The notes: a model not told the origin generated them from the letters alone. A DNA stretch of 61,480 bases from Verrucomicrobiales bacterium (GCA_029213265.1 JARGNG010000026.1:1-61480), one strand, 5' to 3'; positions 1 to 9,367 are shown, counted from the first letter of the stretch. Numbers and translations: made by a program.

Positions 1-273
1 CAGGCGCGAAGGGATCGATCGTCATTCCGTCCACCGAAACGGTATCCATGTGGGATTCAAGGACGATGGACCGGGAGTTGTCTTTCCCGGCGAGATGCAC
101 CATCACATTCTCACGTCCGGGAAGAACTTCATCTCGAGTCACGGTGACATCGGAATCGGCGAAAAAAGATTCCACGAAATCAGCGACCGCACTTTCCCCC
201 GGACCGCCCCATTCCGGATTGATGCTATTGATGGCCACGAGAGAGGCAAGAGTTTCGAGGACGGTCGGCATGG
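1..273 (-). CDS. M20-family metallopeptidase (ArgE/DapE/carboxypeptidase type), N-terminal fragment cut by the window edge
   Basis: Reading the minus strand from an ATG at 271-273 gives 91 codons that run off the left edge without a stop. The N-terminus (MPTVLETLASLVAINSINPE) is the usual opening helix of M20 peptidases. Near residues 72-77 it has the motif S-H-M-D-T-V, where the His and Asp are the first zinc ligand and the catalytic-site Asp of the family (H-x-D-T-V). There is no signal peptide, so it is probably a cytoplasmic amidohydrolase or peptidase such as an acetylornithine deacetylase or succinyl-diaminopimelate desuccinylase relative. The specificity cannot be told from this fragment. 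It lies in the same direction as the DUF4130 gene upstream, but a 58 base gap carrying a repeated AACCCTGTT box suggests its own promoter. Confidence 0.8.
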
Positions 274-311
274 TGAAGGACGGTAGCGAAAAAGAGCAAT
301 TGTCGCAACTC

Positions 312-342
312 AACCCTGTTACCCCGGCGACTCAACCCTGTT
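312..342. promoter_or_regulatory. Paired AACCCTGTT box (direct repeat, 13-base spacer)
   Basis: AACCCTGTT occurs at 312-320 and again at 334-342, separated by exactly 13 bases (22 base period, two helical turns). The pair sits 39-69 bases upstream of the M20 peptidase start and its distal half overlaps the end of the DUF4130 gene. The same half-site with the same spacing occurs at four other places in the window (10380, 18536, 59867, 60710), which argues for a protein-binding site. What binds it is unknown. Confidence 0.45.
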
Positions 343-1189
343 TGGTGTCGTCCCCGGAGCTCTCCAGATACAGATTCTTTCGCTTTCGCCGCGGTTCAAT
401 CCCCTCGGTTTCGAGCATCGCATCCCGTCGTTGCGAAGCCCCCGTTGCGAGCAGTTGAATCAAAGAGGCTTCGGGCAGATTCTTCCAATATTTTACCGGC
501 ATCTCTGCCTGCATTGCCTTCAGCTTAAGCCGCGCCGGGTTGAAAATGCTTTTGTAGTAACTTCGCCAGAGCTCCTCCAGTTCGTCCCCGTCCGGCGCCT
601 GGTCCCTCGTCACTCCGGGAGTAAAATGCACTTCTTTTCCATCCCAGTGGGCGCATTCCTCCGGAGTGAGGATGGACCAGTCCATTCCCGTGAACCGTTT
701 CTGAAAAAAGGAAGCATTCCGCCGTACGATATGGTGAGTCGGCTCAAACCAGGAAACAAACTGTTCGCGGCCATTGTCCGACTCGCCCACTTTTCGAAAG
801 CGAACAAAGGCACGCATTTTGTGAATATCCCGCTGCACTTCCTTTGCCAGTTCGTCCGCCCTTCGAACATCGGAGTCTGTCGAAACGATGAGGAGTTGCT
901 TTTCACCACCCCGCGTCAAACGCCAGAGCAATTGGTATAGGATCGCCCATCGCCGGGGATCCGAATGGCAGGCCACCGCCGCAGCGAGACTGAAAAAAGA
1001 CTTCGGAACCGGAACCGGCGGTGCTTCACGAACCCGCATCGACCTGGGAGAATCCGTGGCAAACAACTCCGACTGCTCCGCCGAGGAATCGGTCCAGAGA
1101 ATCTCTTCCGGGCGAACCCCGTCCTCCAACAACTCGCGGGCGCGGCACCGCCACGACTCGAAGTCAGCCTGGATGGTGATCGTCTGCAT
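332..1189 (-). CDS. DUF4130 / TIGR03915-type putative DNA repair protein
   Basis: A 285-residue protein starting at the ATG at 1189 (MQTITIQADFESWR). A longer frame to 1318 exists but would run into the upstream gene and lacks conservation-like features, so I prefer this start. The middle and C-terminal part match the family often annotated as probable DNA metabolism protein: R-x-A-I-L-Y-Q-L-L-W-R near residue 80-90, D-I-H-K-M-R-A-F-V-R-F with F-V-S-W-F-E-P-T-H-H-I-V, and a conserved W-R-x-Y-Y-K-S-I-F-N-P-A-R segment. In this family the gene stands next to a radical SAM partner, as here (73 base gap, same strand). The role in DNA repair or modification is inferred from that pairing; no biochemical function is proven. 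In some genomes the same protein is fused to a uracil-DNA-glycosylase domain, which is absent here. Confidence 0.8.
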   Translation of the reverse strand: MQTITIQADFESWRCRARELLEDGVRPEEILWTDSSAEQSELFATDSPRSMRVREAPPVPVPKSFFSLAAAVACHSDPRRWAILYQLLWRLTRGGEKQLLIVSTDSDVRRADELAKEVQRDIHKMRAFVRFRKVGESDNGREQFVSWFEPTHHIVRRNASFFQKRFTGMDWSILTPEECAHWDGKEVHFTPGVTRDQAPDGDELEELWRSYYKSIFNPARLKLKAMQAEMPVKYWKNLPEASLIQLLATGASQRRDAMLETEGIEPRRKRKNLYLESSGDDTKQG

Positions 1190-1262
1190 CTCAGTCGGAA
1201 GGAGCGAATATTTCTTAGGACGAAGGACGAAAAACTTCCGCTTTCCGCTACGGAGATAGTGA

Positions 1263-2558
1263 TTAGACCTCTCCCGTGACGGCGCTCGCAACCGTTTGAC
1301 GAGCTTCGGTAAAATCAAATTCGAGTTGTTTCGGTGGAGGGGAAAAACGGGCCCGGAGACGGTCGCTATCGAGACCGAGACGCGCCGGGTTGTGATCGGT
1401 CGTGACGATGAAGGGAAGGCATTTCTTTAGATTCACCCGCAACTTGGCGAGGTCATCGAGCCGGATACTGGTGCACCGGCGGACCCGGAGGATCCGATCC
1501 GTATTGCGCACGCCCAGACCGGGCACCCTGAGGAGTTGCTCTCTCGGAGAACGGTTGAGATCGATCGGAAACCGGTCCCGGTGACGGAGAGCCCAGGCGA
1601 GCTTCGGATCCAGGTCGAGATCGAGATTTCCTTTTTCTTTCCCCTCCCCCGGAGTCAACTCACCCACATCGAAACCATAGAACCGCAGGAGCCAGTCAGC
1701 CTGATAGAGTCGATGCTCACGAACGAGGGGCGGAGCCTTCAAGGGAAGAAGAGTCGAAGGCGCCGGGATCGGACTGAAGGCGGAGTAATAGACCCGGTTC
1801 AATCGATAGCTCCGATAGAGTAAATCCGACCGCTGCAAGATGGTTGCGTCGTCCGAGCGGTCCGCGCCCACAATCATCTGGGTGCTTTGCCCGGCGGCAT
1901 AGACCTTGGGAACGTTGCGCCCCCGCTTCTTTCGATCCTGCTTCTCTTCGCGACCTTCTTCGATGCGGCGGCGAATACCACCCATTGCTTCCTGGGTGCG
2001 ATGGAGGTCCTTCTCGGGAGCCAGTTCGCGCACACTCTCCGCGCTCGGCAATTCAATATTGATACTGATCCGGTCCGCGTACTTCCCCGCTTCTTCGATC
2101 AATTCCTGCGAAGCTTCGGGAATCGTTTTCAGATGAATGTAGCCACGGAAGTCGTGCACTTCCCGCAACTCTCTCGCTACGCGAATCACCTGCTCCATGG
2201 TGTAATCCGCATTGCGAACGATTCCGCTGCTGAGAAAAAGCCCCTCGATGTAGTTCCGCTTGTAAAAATCGAGAGTCAGCTGAATCGCCTCTTCCGGGGT
2301 GAATCGGGCTCTCTTCACATCGGAGGAACGCCGGTTGATACAGTAGTGACAATCATAGATGCAGACGTTGGTGAGAAGAATCTTCAACAGGGAAATGCAT
2401 CGACCATCGGGGGCATAGGAATGGCAAATCCCCGATCCCCCCGCCGACCCGATGCCCTTTCCATCCGAGGAATCACGACGTTTTGCACCCGAACTGGCGC
2501 AGGAAGCGTCATACTTGGCAGCATCAGCGAGGATCTCGAGCTTTTGGGAAGGATTCAT
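1263..2558 (-). CDS. Putative DNA modification/repair radical SAM protein (TIGR03916 type)
   Basis: A 431-residue protein from the ATG at 2558 (MNPSQKLEILADAAKYDASC). The radical SAM cluster motif C-x3-C-x2-C is visible as C-I-Y-D-C-H-Y-C at about residue 60-70, following the family signature G-I-C-H-S-Y-A-P-D-G-R-C. Near the C-terminus there is a helix-hairpin-helix-like stretch (LLRVPGLGVRNTDRIL) typical of DNA-binding proteins. This combination identifies the rSAM_link_UDG family, which pairs with a DUF4130 protein and often with a uracil-DNA glycosylase. The longer frame to 2675 would overlap the divergent DUF429 gene at 2605, so the inner start is preferred. The substrate is unknown; an action on damaged or modified DNA is inference from the HhH motif and the partner. 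Confidence 0.88.
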   Translation of the reverse strand: MNPSQKLEILADAAKYDASCASSGAKRRDSSDGKGIGSAGGSGICHSYAPDGRCISLLKILLTNVCIYDCHYCINRRSSDVKRARFTPEEAIQLTLDFYKRNYIEGLFLSSGIVRNADYTMEQVIRVARELREVHDFRGYIHLKTIPEASQELIEEAGKYADRISINIELPSAESVRELAPEKDLHRTQEAMGGIRRRIEEGREEKQDRKKRGRNVPKVYAAGQSTQMIVGADRSDDATILQRSDLLYRSYRLNRVYYSAFSPIPAPSTLLPLKAPPLVREHRLYQADWLLRFYGFDVGELTPGEGKEKGNLDLDLDPKLAWALRHRDRFPIDLNRSPREQLLRVPGLGVRNTDRILRVRRCTSIRLDDLAKLRVNLKKCLPFIVTTDHNPARLGLDSDRLRARFSPPPKQLEFDFTEARQTVASAVTGEV

Positions 2559-2604
2559 ATTGTTCGTGAGAACAGTAATCAAATGAAACGTATTTTCAAG
2601 TAAA

Positions 2605-3369
2605 ATGGAGAAACCGGTTTCCACGACGATCATCGGGATCGACCTCGCCTGGGGTGAGCGAAACCCCGATGGCATCTCGGTGCTGGAGTTCCCCGACGGC
2701 CTTGAAGCGTCTTCTCTCTCCGTTCGGTGCGGGCTTGCTCATGGAGATGAGGAGTTGCTTGAACAATTGCTTTCTACCAAATCAGATCAGGTCTTTGTTG
2801 CCATCGACGCCCCGACCCTCGGAACCAATGAGACCGGTTCACGGCCCGTCGACAGGGAGTGCAGCCGGCTCTTTCGAAAGCAGGAAGCGGGATGCCATCC
2901 GGTGAACCGTACGCTGTGCACGCGCCCTTTTCGAGTCGCCGAAAAACTGCTCGGGGCGGGGTTTGTCCTCTCTGCGGATTTGAGAAAAGGCCATCGTCTC
3001 GCGGCCGAAGTCTATCCGCACCCGGCGATGGTTCGACTCTTCGGTCTGGAGAAGACGATCAAATACAAACGCAGTCCCGTGGCCAACCGAAGAACCGAGT
3101 TCTCCCGCTATCAGGATTGCTTCCGGAACTTCGTGGCGGCGCACCTTCCCTCTCTTGCCGGGACGGGGGAATTCCATCAAATTACTTCGCTCCCCTGGAA
3201 CAAGAACAACGAAGACAAGCTCGACTCCCTTTTCTGTGCGGCGATCGGCTGGTGGCATTTGCGTTTTGACGGGAAACGCAGTCAGGTTCTCGGCGATGAG
3301 GAAAGCGGGCAGATGCTGATCCCGAGGAGCCCGAAAGATTTTCCCGTTTCTCACTCCGTTCGAGCGTAA
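2605..3369 (+). CDS. DUF429 family protein (predicted RNase H-like nuclease)
   Basis: A 254-residue cytoplasmic protein. It opens with TTIIGIDLAWG, the first beta strand of an RNase H-like fold with the acidic residue of DUF429 (G-I-D-x-A), and has V-A-I-D-A-P near residue 72-77 with the second conserved Asp. Later segments R-x-x-D-R-E-C-S-R-L-F, E-V-Y-P-H-P-A and the C-terminal E-D-K-L-D-S-L-F-C-A also match the family (Tyr-Pro-His and Asp). It starts 46 bases from the divergent radical SAM gene. DUF429 is predicted to be a nuclease from fold analysis, with no settled function. The following SRPBCC gene starts 9 bases after its stop, so the two are probably co-transcribed. Confidence 0.85.
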   Translation: MEKPVSTTIIGIDLAWGERNPDGISVLEFPDGLEASSLSVRCGLAHGDEELLEQLLSTKSDQVFVAIDAPTLGTNETGSRPVDRECSRLFRKQEAGCHPVNRTLCTRPFRVAEKLLGAGFVLSADLRKGHRLAAEVYPHPAMVRLFGLEKTIKYKRSPVANRRTEFSRYQDCFRNFVAAHLPSLAGTGEFHQITSLPWNKNNEDKLDSLFCAAIGWWHLRFDGKRSQVLGDEESGQMLIPRSPKDFPVSHSVRA

Positions 3370-3378
3370 TCTAATTCG

Positions 3379-3825
3379 ATGGAAGAAACATTCACCCGCT
3401 CCAGCCGAATCGAAGCGCCCGCGGATAAACTGCGCGCCTGGCACTTCGAAGCCGACGCGTTTTCCCGTCTCAATCCTCCGTGGGAAAAGGCCGAAGTGAT
3501 CGAGTCTCCCGGCGAACTCACAGACGGGGCACGGGCGGTGATCGATGTCGGCATGGGCCCTTTCAAACAACGCTGGGTCGCCGTTCACGAAATTACGGAA
3601 GACGGATTCATCGACCGGCAGGAGGAAGGCCCCTTCGTGTTCTGGGAACACCATCATCAGTTTCTCCCGCTGTCAGAGGAGGCAAGTGAACTCCGGGATT
3701 CCATCCGCTATCGCCTCCCCATGGGTTGGTTGGGGCGAATCTTTGGAGGCCCTTTTGTCCGGAGAAAACTGGATCGTATGTTCACCTATCGCCACGAGAT
3801 TACGAAATCTGCTCTTGAGAAATAG
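3379..3825 (+). CDS. SRPBCC-fold protein (polyketide cyclase/START-like)
   Basis: A 148-residue soluble protein starting 9 bases after the DUF429 stop. The pattern is that of an SRPBCC (START-like) ligand-binding protein: an N-terminal strand F-T-R-S-S-R-I-E-A-P-A-D-K-L-R-A-W-H, then F-S-R-L-N-P-P-W-E, then central strands and the closing R-Y-R-L-P-M-G-W-L-G with a C-terminal helix (F-V-R-R-K-L-D-R-M-F-T-Y-R-H). Proteins of this exact type often stand beside, or are fused to, NAD(P)-binding oxidoreductases, and an FAD oxidoreductase follows here. The ligand is not known. Confidence 0.75.
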   Translation: MEETFTRSSRIEAPADKLRAWHFEADAFSRLNPPWEKAEVIESPGELTDGARAVIDVGMGPFKQRWVAVHEITEDGFIDRQEEGPFVFWEHHHQFLPLSEEASELRDSIRYRLPMGWLGRIFGGPFVRRKLDRMFTYRHEITKSALEK

Positions 3826-3881
3826 ATTTCCGGTTTGACCCCTCTTCGTTTTCAGAGAATGGATCGGAATCCTTGCATGAG

Positions 3882-5132
3882 ATGAGCGAAAGTCCGAACA
3901 GCGCTACCGGAGAAACCATCGTCATTGGCGCGGGCCTGGCTGGCCTTTCCTGTGCTGTCCGTCTGCACGAATCCGGACATTCCGTTCGAGTCTTTGAAGC
4001 TTCCGACGGAGCGGGCGGGCGCGTTCGCACCGACGAGCAGGATGGCTTTCTCCTCGACCGGGGATTTCAGGTGTATCTCGATGCCTATCCGGAAGCCGGT
4101 AAATTCCTCGATCTGAAAGCACTCGATCTGCAGGCCTTTGATCCCGGCGCGCTCGTTTGGAAAAAGGGGAAACTGCATCCGGTCATGGATGTCTTTCGCC
4201 GCCCCGGCGCTCTGTTTTCCTCCGCCTTTGCTCCAATTGGAGGTGTCTACGACAAACTCCTCGTCGCAAAGCTGCGTTGGAATCTGATCCGGAAACCGGT
4301 CGAAGAAATCTGGAAGTCGCCTGAGCAAACCACAGCAGATTATCTGCGAAACTTCGGATTTTCCGAACGAATGATCGACGAATTTTTTCGCGGATTCTAT
4401 GGCGGAATCTTCCTCGAGGATTTGCTCGTGACCTCAAGCCGGATCTTCGAATTCACCTTCAAGATGTTTTCCCTCGGGGCGGCAACGCTGCCTGCGAAGG
4501 GGATGCAGGCGATCCCTGACCAACTCGTCGATCGCCTTCCCGGGGGAACGATCGAGTTCAACTGCCCCGTTGAATCACTCGATCAAACTACCATCCGTGT
4601 CGGTGGCAACACGCTGACGGCGGAGAACCTCGTCATTGCCACCGACGGCCGCACCGCTTCGCAACTCTGCGGAAAAGTGACGGCACCGAAATGGAACAGC
4701 ACTTCCTGCCTCTACTTTTCCACAATGAAAACCCCCTTCGACGATCCGGTCATCGCGCTGAAAGGAGATCGGGAAGGGCTCATTAACAATCTGTGTGTGC
4801 CCGGCAATGTCAGTTCCGACTACGCTCCCGGGGGAAAGGCTCTGATTTCCGTCTCCGTATTGGGAAACCAGGAGGACAATGGGGAACTCACGACCGAGGT
4901 GGAACGGGAACTCGTGGAATGGTTTGGAGAGGCCGCGGAATCCTGGCAGCACCTGCGAACGGAACACATTCTCCAGGCCCTGCCCGTCGATCCTCCGGGC
5001 CATGATTCTCCTGTCGAATGCACAGGTCCGATCTACTTCTGTGGCGATTACACTGCGAGCGCCTCCATCGAGGGCGCGATTCGATCCGGTCTGAAAGTCG
5101 CAAACGCGATACTTGCGCGAAATTCCCACTAA
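3882..5132 (+). CDS. NAD(P)/FAD-dependent oxidoreductase (protoporphyrinogen oxidase / phytoene desaturase-like)
   Basis: A 416-residue protein from the ATG at 3882; a TTG three codons upstream is a less likely start. The Rossmann dinucleotide motif V-I-G-A-G-L-A-G-L-S near residues 14-23 is followed by the family signature G-G-R-V-R-T-D and D-R-G-F-Q-V-Y of amine-oxidase-like flavoproteins. The C-terminal FAD segment is G-P-I-Y-F-C-G-D-Y with A-S-I-E-G-A-I-R-S-G. No signal peptide or membrane segment is seen. Relatives oxidise porphyrinogens, carotenoids or amines; this one cannot be assigned a substrate. It ends 24 bases from the convergent DUF1552 gene, with a hairpin between. Confidence 0.87.
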   Translation: MSESPNSATGETIVIGAGLAGLSCAVRLHESGHSVRVFEASDGAGGRVRTDEQDGFLLDRGFQVYLDAYPEAGKFLDLKALDLQAFDPGALVWKKGKLHPVMDVFRRPGALFSSAFAPIGGVYDKLLVAKLRWNLIRKPVEEIWKSPEQTTADYLRNFGFSERMIDEFFRGFYGGIFLEDLLVTSSRIFEFTFKMFSLGAATLPAKGMQAIPDQLVDRLPGGTIEFNCPVESLDQTTIRVGGNTLTAENLVIATDGRTASQLCGKVTAPKWNSTSCLYFSTMKTPFDDPVIALKGDREGLINNLCVPGNVSSDYAPGGKALISVSVLGNQEDNGELTTEVERELVEWFGEAAESWQHLRTEHILQALPVDPPGHDSPVECTGPIYFCGDYTASASIEGAIRSGLKVANAILARNSH

Positions 5133-5133
5133 A

Positions 5134-5154
5134 AGAAACGGCGATCGCCTTTCT
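5134..5154. terminator. Hairpin between convergent genes, probable bidirectional terminator
   Basis: Stem AGAAA (5134-5138), a bulged C, GGC, loop GATC, GCC, TTTCT (5150-5154). It lies between the stops of two convergent genes (5132 and 5157) and would fold on either strand, with A or T runs at the base. Confidence 0.5.
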
Positions 5155-5156
5155 AA

Positions 5157-6545
5157 CTAGGCCAGGCCCGCCATCGGCCCTGTGCTATCCCCGAATGTTT
5201 TCGGCTCGACGCCCATGCGATTCATCATCGAAACGAGCAAATTGCACATCGGAGTGTCTTTCGGAGCCCGCACCCGGCGCCCCGGCATGAGCGATCCCGC
5301 TCCGCGCCCCGCCAGAACCAGCGGAAGATCGTGCGGGTCATGACGATTGCCGTCTTTCAGTGAGGAGCCGAAGAGGAGCTGGCTGTTGTCGAGAAGACTG
5401 GAACCGCCTTCATCGAGATTCTTCATTTTCTCCAACACGTAGGCAAACTGCTCGACGTGCCAGGTCCCGATCTTCTCGTATTCGGCCTTCATTTCCTTCT
5501 CATTCCGATGATGAGAAAGACCATGGTAGCTTTTGTTTCGCACGCCGGGGATGAAGTCGAAGACCTGACTGCTCTGCGCATCTCCCAGCATCATCGTTCC
5601 GATCCGGGTGGTGTCAGTCCAGAAGGAAAGAACCAGGATGTCGAGCATAAGCTTCACCTTTTCCGGATGAGTCAGAGAATCGGCGTCGGCCGGTCGCTCC
5701 ATGGAAAACTGCTTTTCCTCATTGATCCAGCGATCGCGGGGTGAGGCGCTTGCTTCGACCCGCCGCTCGACCGCACGAACCGATTCGAGGTATTCATCGA
5801 GCTTCACCTGATCCGATCCGCTCAATTTCTTATCCAACTGTCTGGCATCGTCGAGAACGAGATCGAGCACACTTCTGGTATCCTGTTGCAGAGATTGCTG
5901 CTGTTCCTCCGGCGTCGACTTTCGTCCGGGAACGCCCGGGTATCGTCCCCCGGTGCGAAAGAGGCGGTCAAAGGCGAGTTGTGGATCGATTTCCTTCGGG
6001 ACGGGAGTGTGCGGATCTCTCCACGAAATATAGGAGCCGACAATCCTCGGGAATCCGCCACCGACGTTGTCGATCCCGGTCCGGGGAGGGTCGATCCCCA
6101 ATTCGATGGAGGGCAGAATCGTCCGGTGGCCAATCTCGCGGGCCAGCAACTGATCCGTCGAAGTTCCACCCGTATCAATATCGCCACCCGAGCCACGCTC
6201 GACGAAACCACCTGAGAGCCAGGCCGGCACCTTGGGCCAGTGCCCATTCCGCCCGTCGGTCTCCTTGTGCCAGAGCCCTTCGACGAGCTGAAAGTCATCC
6301 CGATGAGGCGTCAGGGACTTGAGCATCGGCGTCATTTCCCAGCCCTTCCCGGCATCCCCTTTTGGAGTCCAGTGCTCGGGAACGACCCCGTTCGGGAAAA
6401 AGAAAAAAGCAGTTCGCAGAGGCGGGGAGGTCAGTTTCTTCGTCGCGGCGACCGCTCCGGTTGCGGACCAGGACTCCAGCCACGGCAGCGCCAGGGTTGC
6501 GCCCAGTCCATGGAGAACGTCGCGTCGGGAAAAGGGATGGTTCAT
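5157..6545 (-). CDS. DUF1552 family secreted protein (Tat-type signal)
   Basis: A 462-residue protein. The N-terminus has the twin-arginine-like S-R-R-D-V-L followed by a hydrophobic GLGATLALPWLES stretch, typical of DUF1552 proteins. The body has family landmarks: F-F-F-F-P-N-G near residue 47, S-T-D-Q-L-L-A, R-S-V-L-D-L-V-L-D-D-A-R, K-L-D-E-Y-L-x-S-V-R-x-V-E-R-R near residue 260, and the C-terminal Y-H-G-L-S-H-H and G-S-S-L-K-D-G-N-R-H-D-P-H. The start overlaps the stop of the upstream DUF1592 gene by four bases (ATGA), so the two are translationally coupled. DUF1552 is almost confined to Planctomycetes and Verrucomicrobia; it resembles DUF1501 sulfatase-like folds, but its reaction is unknown. 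Confidence 0.92.
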   Translation of the reverse strand: MNHPFSRRDVLHGLGATLALPWLESWSATGAVAATKKLTSPPLRTAFFFFPNGVVPEHWTPKGDAGKGWEMTPMLKSLTPHRDDFQLVEGLWHKETDGRNGHWPKVPAWLSGGFVERGSGGDIDTGGTSTDQLLAREIGHRTILPSIELGIDPPRTGIDNVGGGFPRIVGSYISWRDPHTPVPKEIDPQLAFDRLFRTGGRYPGVPGRKSTPEEQQQSLQQDTRSVLDLVLDDARQLDKKLSGSDQVKLDEYLESVRAVERRVEASASPRDRWINEEKQFSMERPADADSLTHPEKVKLMLDILVLSFWTDTTRIGTMMLGDAQSSQVFDFIPGVRNKSYHGLSHHRNEKEMKAEYEKIGTWHVEQFAYVLEKMKNLDEGGSSLLDNSQLLFGSSLKDGNRHDPHDLPLVLAGRGAGSLMPGRRVRAPKDTPMCNLLVSMMNRMGVEPKTFGDSTGPMAGLA

Positions 6546-8818
6546 GGCTTTTCGGCTTTCTCTTCAGGAACTTCGACAATCTGACGATTGCGAAACGGAA
6601 CACTCAGGACAATGCCCTTGACCAGCTCCGTTGCGGAAAGGTTCTTCGTTTCGACACGATTCACCAGTTGCGTAATCGTGCAGTCGTCCCGGTCATCAAT
6701 TCCCCGACCGAGAGCGTAGCCCATCATTTGCCGGGTGATATGGCGGAGAAATTCCTCGCGTCTCGACTCCGCCAGAACTTTCCTCATTTCCGCAGGAGAC
6801 GAAAAAGTTTCCCCGGTGGGGAGTCTGCCCGCCGTTTCAATCGGCTTTTTATCGAGAGTCTCCCGCCACCGGCCAAGGTAGTCAAAGTTCTGCAACCCAA
6901 AGCCAATCGGATCGATCAACTCGTGACAGGATTTGCAGGAAACATCATCCCGATGCAATTCGAGCCGTTCTTTCTCGGTCAAGATTTTCCCGTCCTGCTT
7001 CTTCCCGCCAAGCGGAGGCACATTTGGCGGCGGAGGAGGCACCGGGCTTCCGATCAGCGTATCGAACACCCAGGCGCCCCGGAGGACCGCACTGGTCTCC
7101 TTGTAATGCGAGGTCGCCGCCAGAACCGAGGCCATTCCGAGAACGCCCCCTCGTCGTCCCTCGTGAAATTTCAGATAACGGAAGCTGTTGTCCTTCAGAG
7201 AATCCCGGCCCTTGAGGTCGAGAAACTTCGCGAGCCGCTTCGTCATGAAGGTGTAGTCTGAATGGATCAAGTCGGTCAGGGGCCTCCCCTTCTGCACCAG
7301 ATGATGAAACAGCCTCACCGGCTCCTCTCTCATATCTCCGGCAATGTCGACCGTGTACGTTTCCTGTAGCTCATTCGTAATCGGTGCGATGCGCCCGCCC
7401 ACATCTTTCGTCCCAAGCCACTGGCCCACGAAGGTTCGCGAAAAGGTCAAAGACTTCGGGTCGAGGATCATGCGTTCTACCTGGGCGGAAAGCACCTCGT
7501 CATTCTGAAGCTTCCCGGCCTTCGCCAAATCGCGCAGTTCCTCGTCCGGCATCGAAGACCAGAGAAAGTAGGAAAGCCGCGCCGCGAGTTCATGATCCGT
7601 GACCGGCTGAATTTCTTCACTCGCCGGAGACCTCTCAATCCTGAAAAGGAACTCGGGGGAAACGAGAATGCCCTTCAGGACTAACTTCATCCGCTCCTCC
7701 CACGGGTCATTCCGTTCCGCCGCCCGGTCATACAGCGTCAGGTATTTCTTCACTTCGGTATCGGAGGCAGGACGGCGAAAGGCCTTCGGCAGAAAGTCTC
7801 TCAAAATCTTTGCTGCAGCTTCCTTTGGCTTCTCAGGAACCATCCCCGGTTCGACACCGAGAAAACCAACGTGGGCCGCCCGTTGCTCCTCCTTCCAATC
7901 CGGCTCCCACTGGTGAACCCGAATCCGCTCGACCTGAAAAGGAACGCTGTCTTTCTTCGCCGTGATCGTGATCGCATGGGTGCCGCGGACCAGCTTCAGA
8001 TCAATCGCCCGATCAACGCCTTTTTCGCCCGTATCCTTCGCCCCGAATTTCACATGCTTGACCGGCTGCTCGTCGACCTTGATCACATAGGCGATCGCCC
8101 CCTCGACTCCGGGGTCGGTCTTCACACGCACCTCCACCCGGTATTTCATTTCCAAATACGCCGGTGCATAGGCCGACACACTTTGCCCCGCCTTACTCAA
8201 CTTTGGATTTCCGATCAGGGAATCCCTTTCGAATCGCAAATCCTGCCTCGGGGAAACGACCGCATAGTCGGCAATCTGCTGCGCTGCCTCGACGAAGCGC
8301 TCCATCAACATGGGTTGGAGAAATAGGGTCTCGCCGTTGTTATCGAAGCCCTCACCCCCTCCGCTCTCCATCGGCAACGAGTCCGAAAATCCGAGATCAA
8401 CTCCGAGAAGATCGCGAATGGTAAGATCATACTCGAGACGATTGAGGCGGCGTGAAGTCACCTTTCCCGCATAGGGCCCGAGATCGCAGGCCGTGCGCCG
8501 CAGATAGTCCTCGATCCACTCAACGACCTCCATTCGATCCTCCTCACCCGGCTGCTCCTTGTCGGGCGGGGGCATCGTCCGGTTCATCAACTGAGCCGCA
8601 ACCGATCGCCATTCGGACCGGTTGTATTGAATCGCCGCGACCTCCTCATCGGACAGAAATTCGACATCGCCCTTCGACAAACCCGGCTCGTGACATTCGA
8701 AACAGGTCTGATCCAAAATCGGAAGGATCCGGTGCTGAAAAAACTTCGCGTCATCCCCTTTGCTGGAAGAGCAAAGAAGCAACCCGGAAAACAGGAGCCA
8801 TAACAGTCGAAGGTGCAT
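6542..8818 (-). CDS. DUF1592-domain c-type cytochrome protein (PSD/PSCyt architecture)
   Basis: A 758-residue secreted protein starting at the ATG at 8818 ([16 protein letters not shown], a Sec signal); a longer frame to 8863 has an unlikely leader. A first heme site C-F-E-C-H lies at residues 39-43. DUF1587 follows ([16 protein letters not shown]), then DUF1595 and DUF1592 ([14 protein letters not shown]), DUF1588 ([12 protein letters not shown], then a proline-rich linker and [13 protein letters not shown]) and C-terminal DUF1585. The two C-x-x-C-H sites imply two c-type hemes. It is co-transcribed with the DUF1552 gene downstream. The pair is a PVC hallmark with no established biochemical role, although an electron-transfer step in extracytoplasmic polymer breakdown is often assumed. 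Confidence 0.92.
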   Translation of the reverse strand: MHLRLLWLLFSGLLLCSSSKGDDAKFFQHRILPILDQTCFECHEPGLSKGDVEFLSDEEVAAIQYNRSEWRSVAAQLMNRTMPPPDKEQPGEEDRMEVVEWIEDYLRRTACDLGPYAGKVTSRRLNRLEYDLTIRDLLGVDLGFSDSLPMESGGGEGFDNNGETLFLQPMLMERFVEAAQQIADYAVVSPRQDLRFERDSLIGNPKLSKAGQSVSAYAPAYLEMKYRVEVRVKTDPGVEGAIAYVIKVDEQPVKHVKFGAKDTGEKGVDRAIDLKLVRGTHAITITAKKDSVPFQVERIRVHQWEPDWKEEQRAAHVGFLGVEPGMVPEKPKEAAAKILRDFLPKAFRRPASDTEVKKYLTLYDRAAERNDPWEERMKLVLKGILVSPEFLFRIERSPASEEIQPVTDHELAARLSYFLWSSMPDEELRDLAKAGKLQNDEVLSAQVERMILDPKSLTFSRTFVGQWLGTKDVGGRIAPITNELQETYTVDIAGDMREEPVRLFHHLVQKGRPLTDLIHSDYTFMTKRLAKFLDLKGRDSLKDNSFRYLKFHEGRRGGVLGMASVLAATSHYKETSAVLRGAWVFDTLIGSPVPPPPPNVPPLGGKKQDGKILTEKERLELHRDDVSCKSCHELIDPIGFGLQNFDYLGRWRETLDKKPIETAGRLPTGETFSSPAEMRKVLAESRREEFLRHITRQMMGYALGRGIDDRDDCTITQLVNRVETKNLSATELVKGIVLSVPFRNRQIVEVPEEKAEKP

Positions 8819-8894
8819 CGCTTTACGGTCCGGATTTCTTCGGCTGCCGCAAAAACTTTCCAATCACGCGATGTGGTGGAAAATACGACTCCTC

Positions 8895-9320
8895 ATGACG
8901 CATCGGAATTGGAAAACTCACATCATCAGCCTGACCGAGTCGGACGAAGCCCGTTCCTGGAAAATCGACGCGTCCTTCTTTCCTCCTGTGGAGGAAGTCC
9001 GCTTGTCGAAATGGGAAGTAGAACACGAAGCCCCGATCCCGGAATCGATCCGCTCCTTCCTCCGTCAATCCGACGGCCTCGAAGCGCAACGTGGCGAAAT
9101 CTGGCCGGTCCTGCCCCTCACTCAGTGGGAATTTCTCCAGGACGAGTGCTCCGGACCCGATCCGTGGATTCGATTCGGGGAAACGGAGAACTGGCGCTAT
9201 CTCCTTTCGCTCGGCCACAGTCCTTCGATTTATCGCCACGCAAAGTTCGGATCAGACGAAGAGTTCTGCGCCTCCTCCTTTGATCACTACCTTGAGCAAA
9301 TCTTCCGGGGTGAAGGATAA
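8895..9320 (+). CDS. SMI1/KNR4 (SUKH) family protein
   Basis: A 141-residue soluble protein read from the ATG at 8895 (an ATG at 8871 is an alternative; a longer frame would overlap the divergent gene at 8818). The core P-I-P-E-S-I-R-S-F-L-R-Q-S-D-G-L-E is the SUKH-domain signature (Pro, hydrophobic helix, then S/N-D/N-G). Downstream L-P-L-T-Q-W-E-F is the following strand and helix. SUKH proteins commonly act as immunity proteins against secreted or contact-dependent toxins, but many are orphan and no toxin gene is adjacent here, so an immunity role is not supported. It transcribes away from the DUF1592 gene and towards the ABC transporter genes. Confidence 0.7.
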   Translation: MTHRNWKTHIISLTESDEARSWKIDASFFPPVEEVRLSKWEVEHEAPIPESIRSFLRQSDGLEAQRGEIWPVLPLTQWEFLQDECSGPDPWIRFGETENWRYLLSLGHSPSIYRHAKFGSDEEFCASSFDHYLEQIFRGEG

Positions 9321-9367
9321 ATCGATGGCTTGTATTCGGTCCTTCAAAAAATTGAAAAAGATTTGCG

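Noticed and set aside
1190..1318. Longer start for the DUF4130 gene
   Set aside because: It would extend into the upstream radical SAM gene and adds residues with no family resemblance.
8895..9320. Toxin-immunity role for the SUKH protein
   Set aside because: No polymorphic toxin or secretion gene is adjacent; the family alone is not enough.
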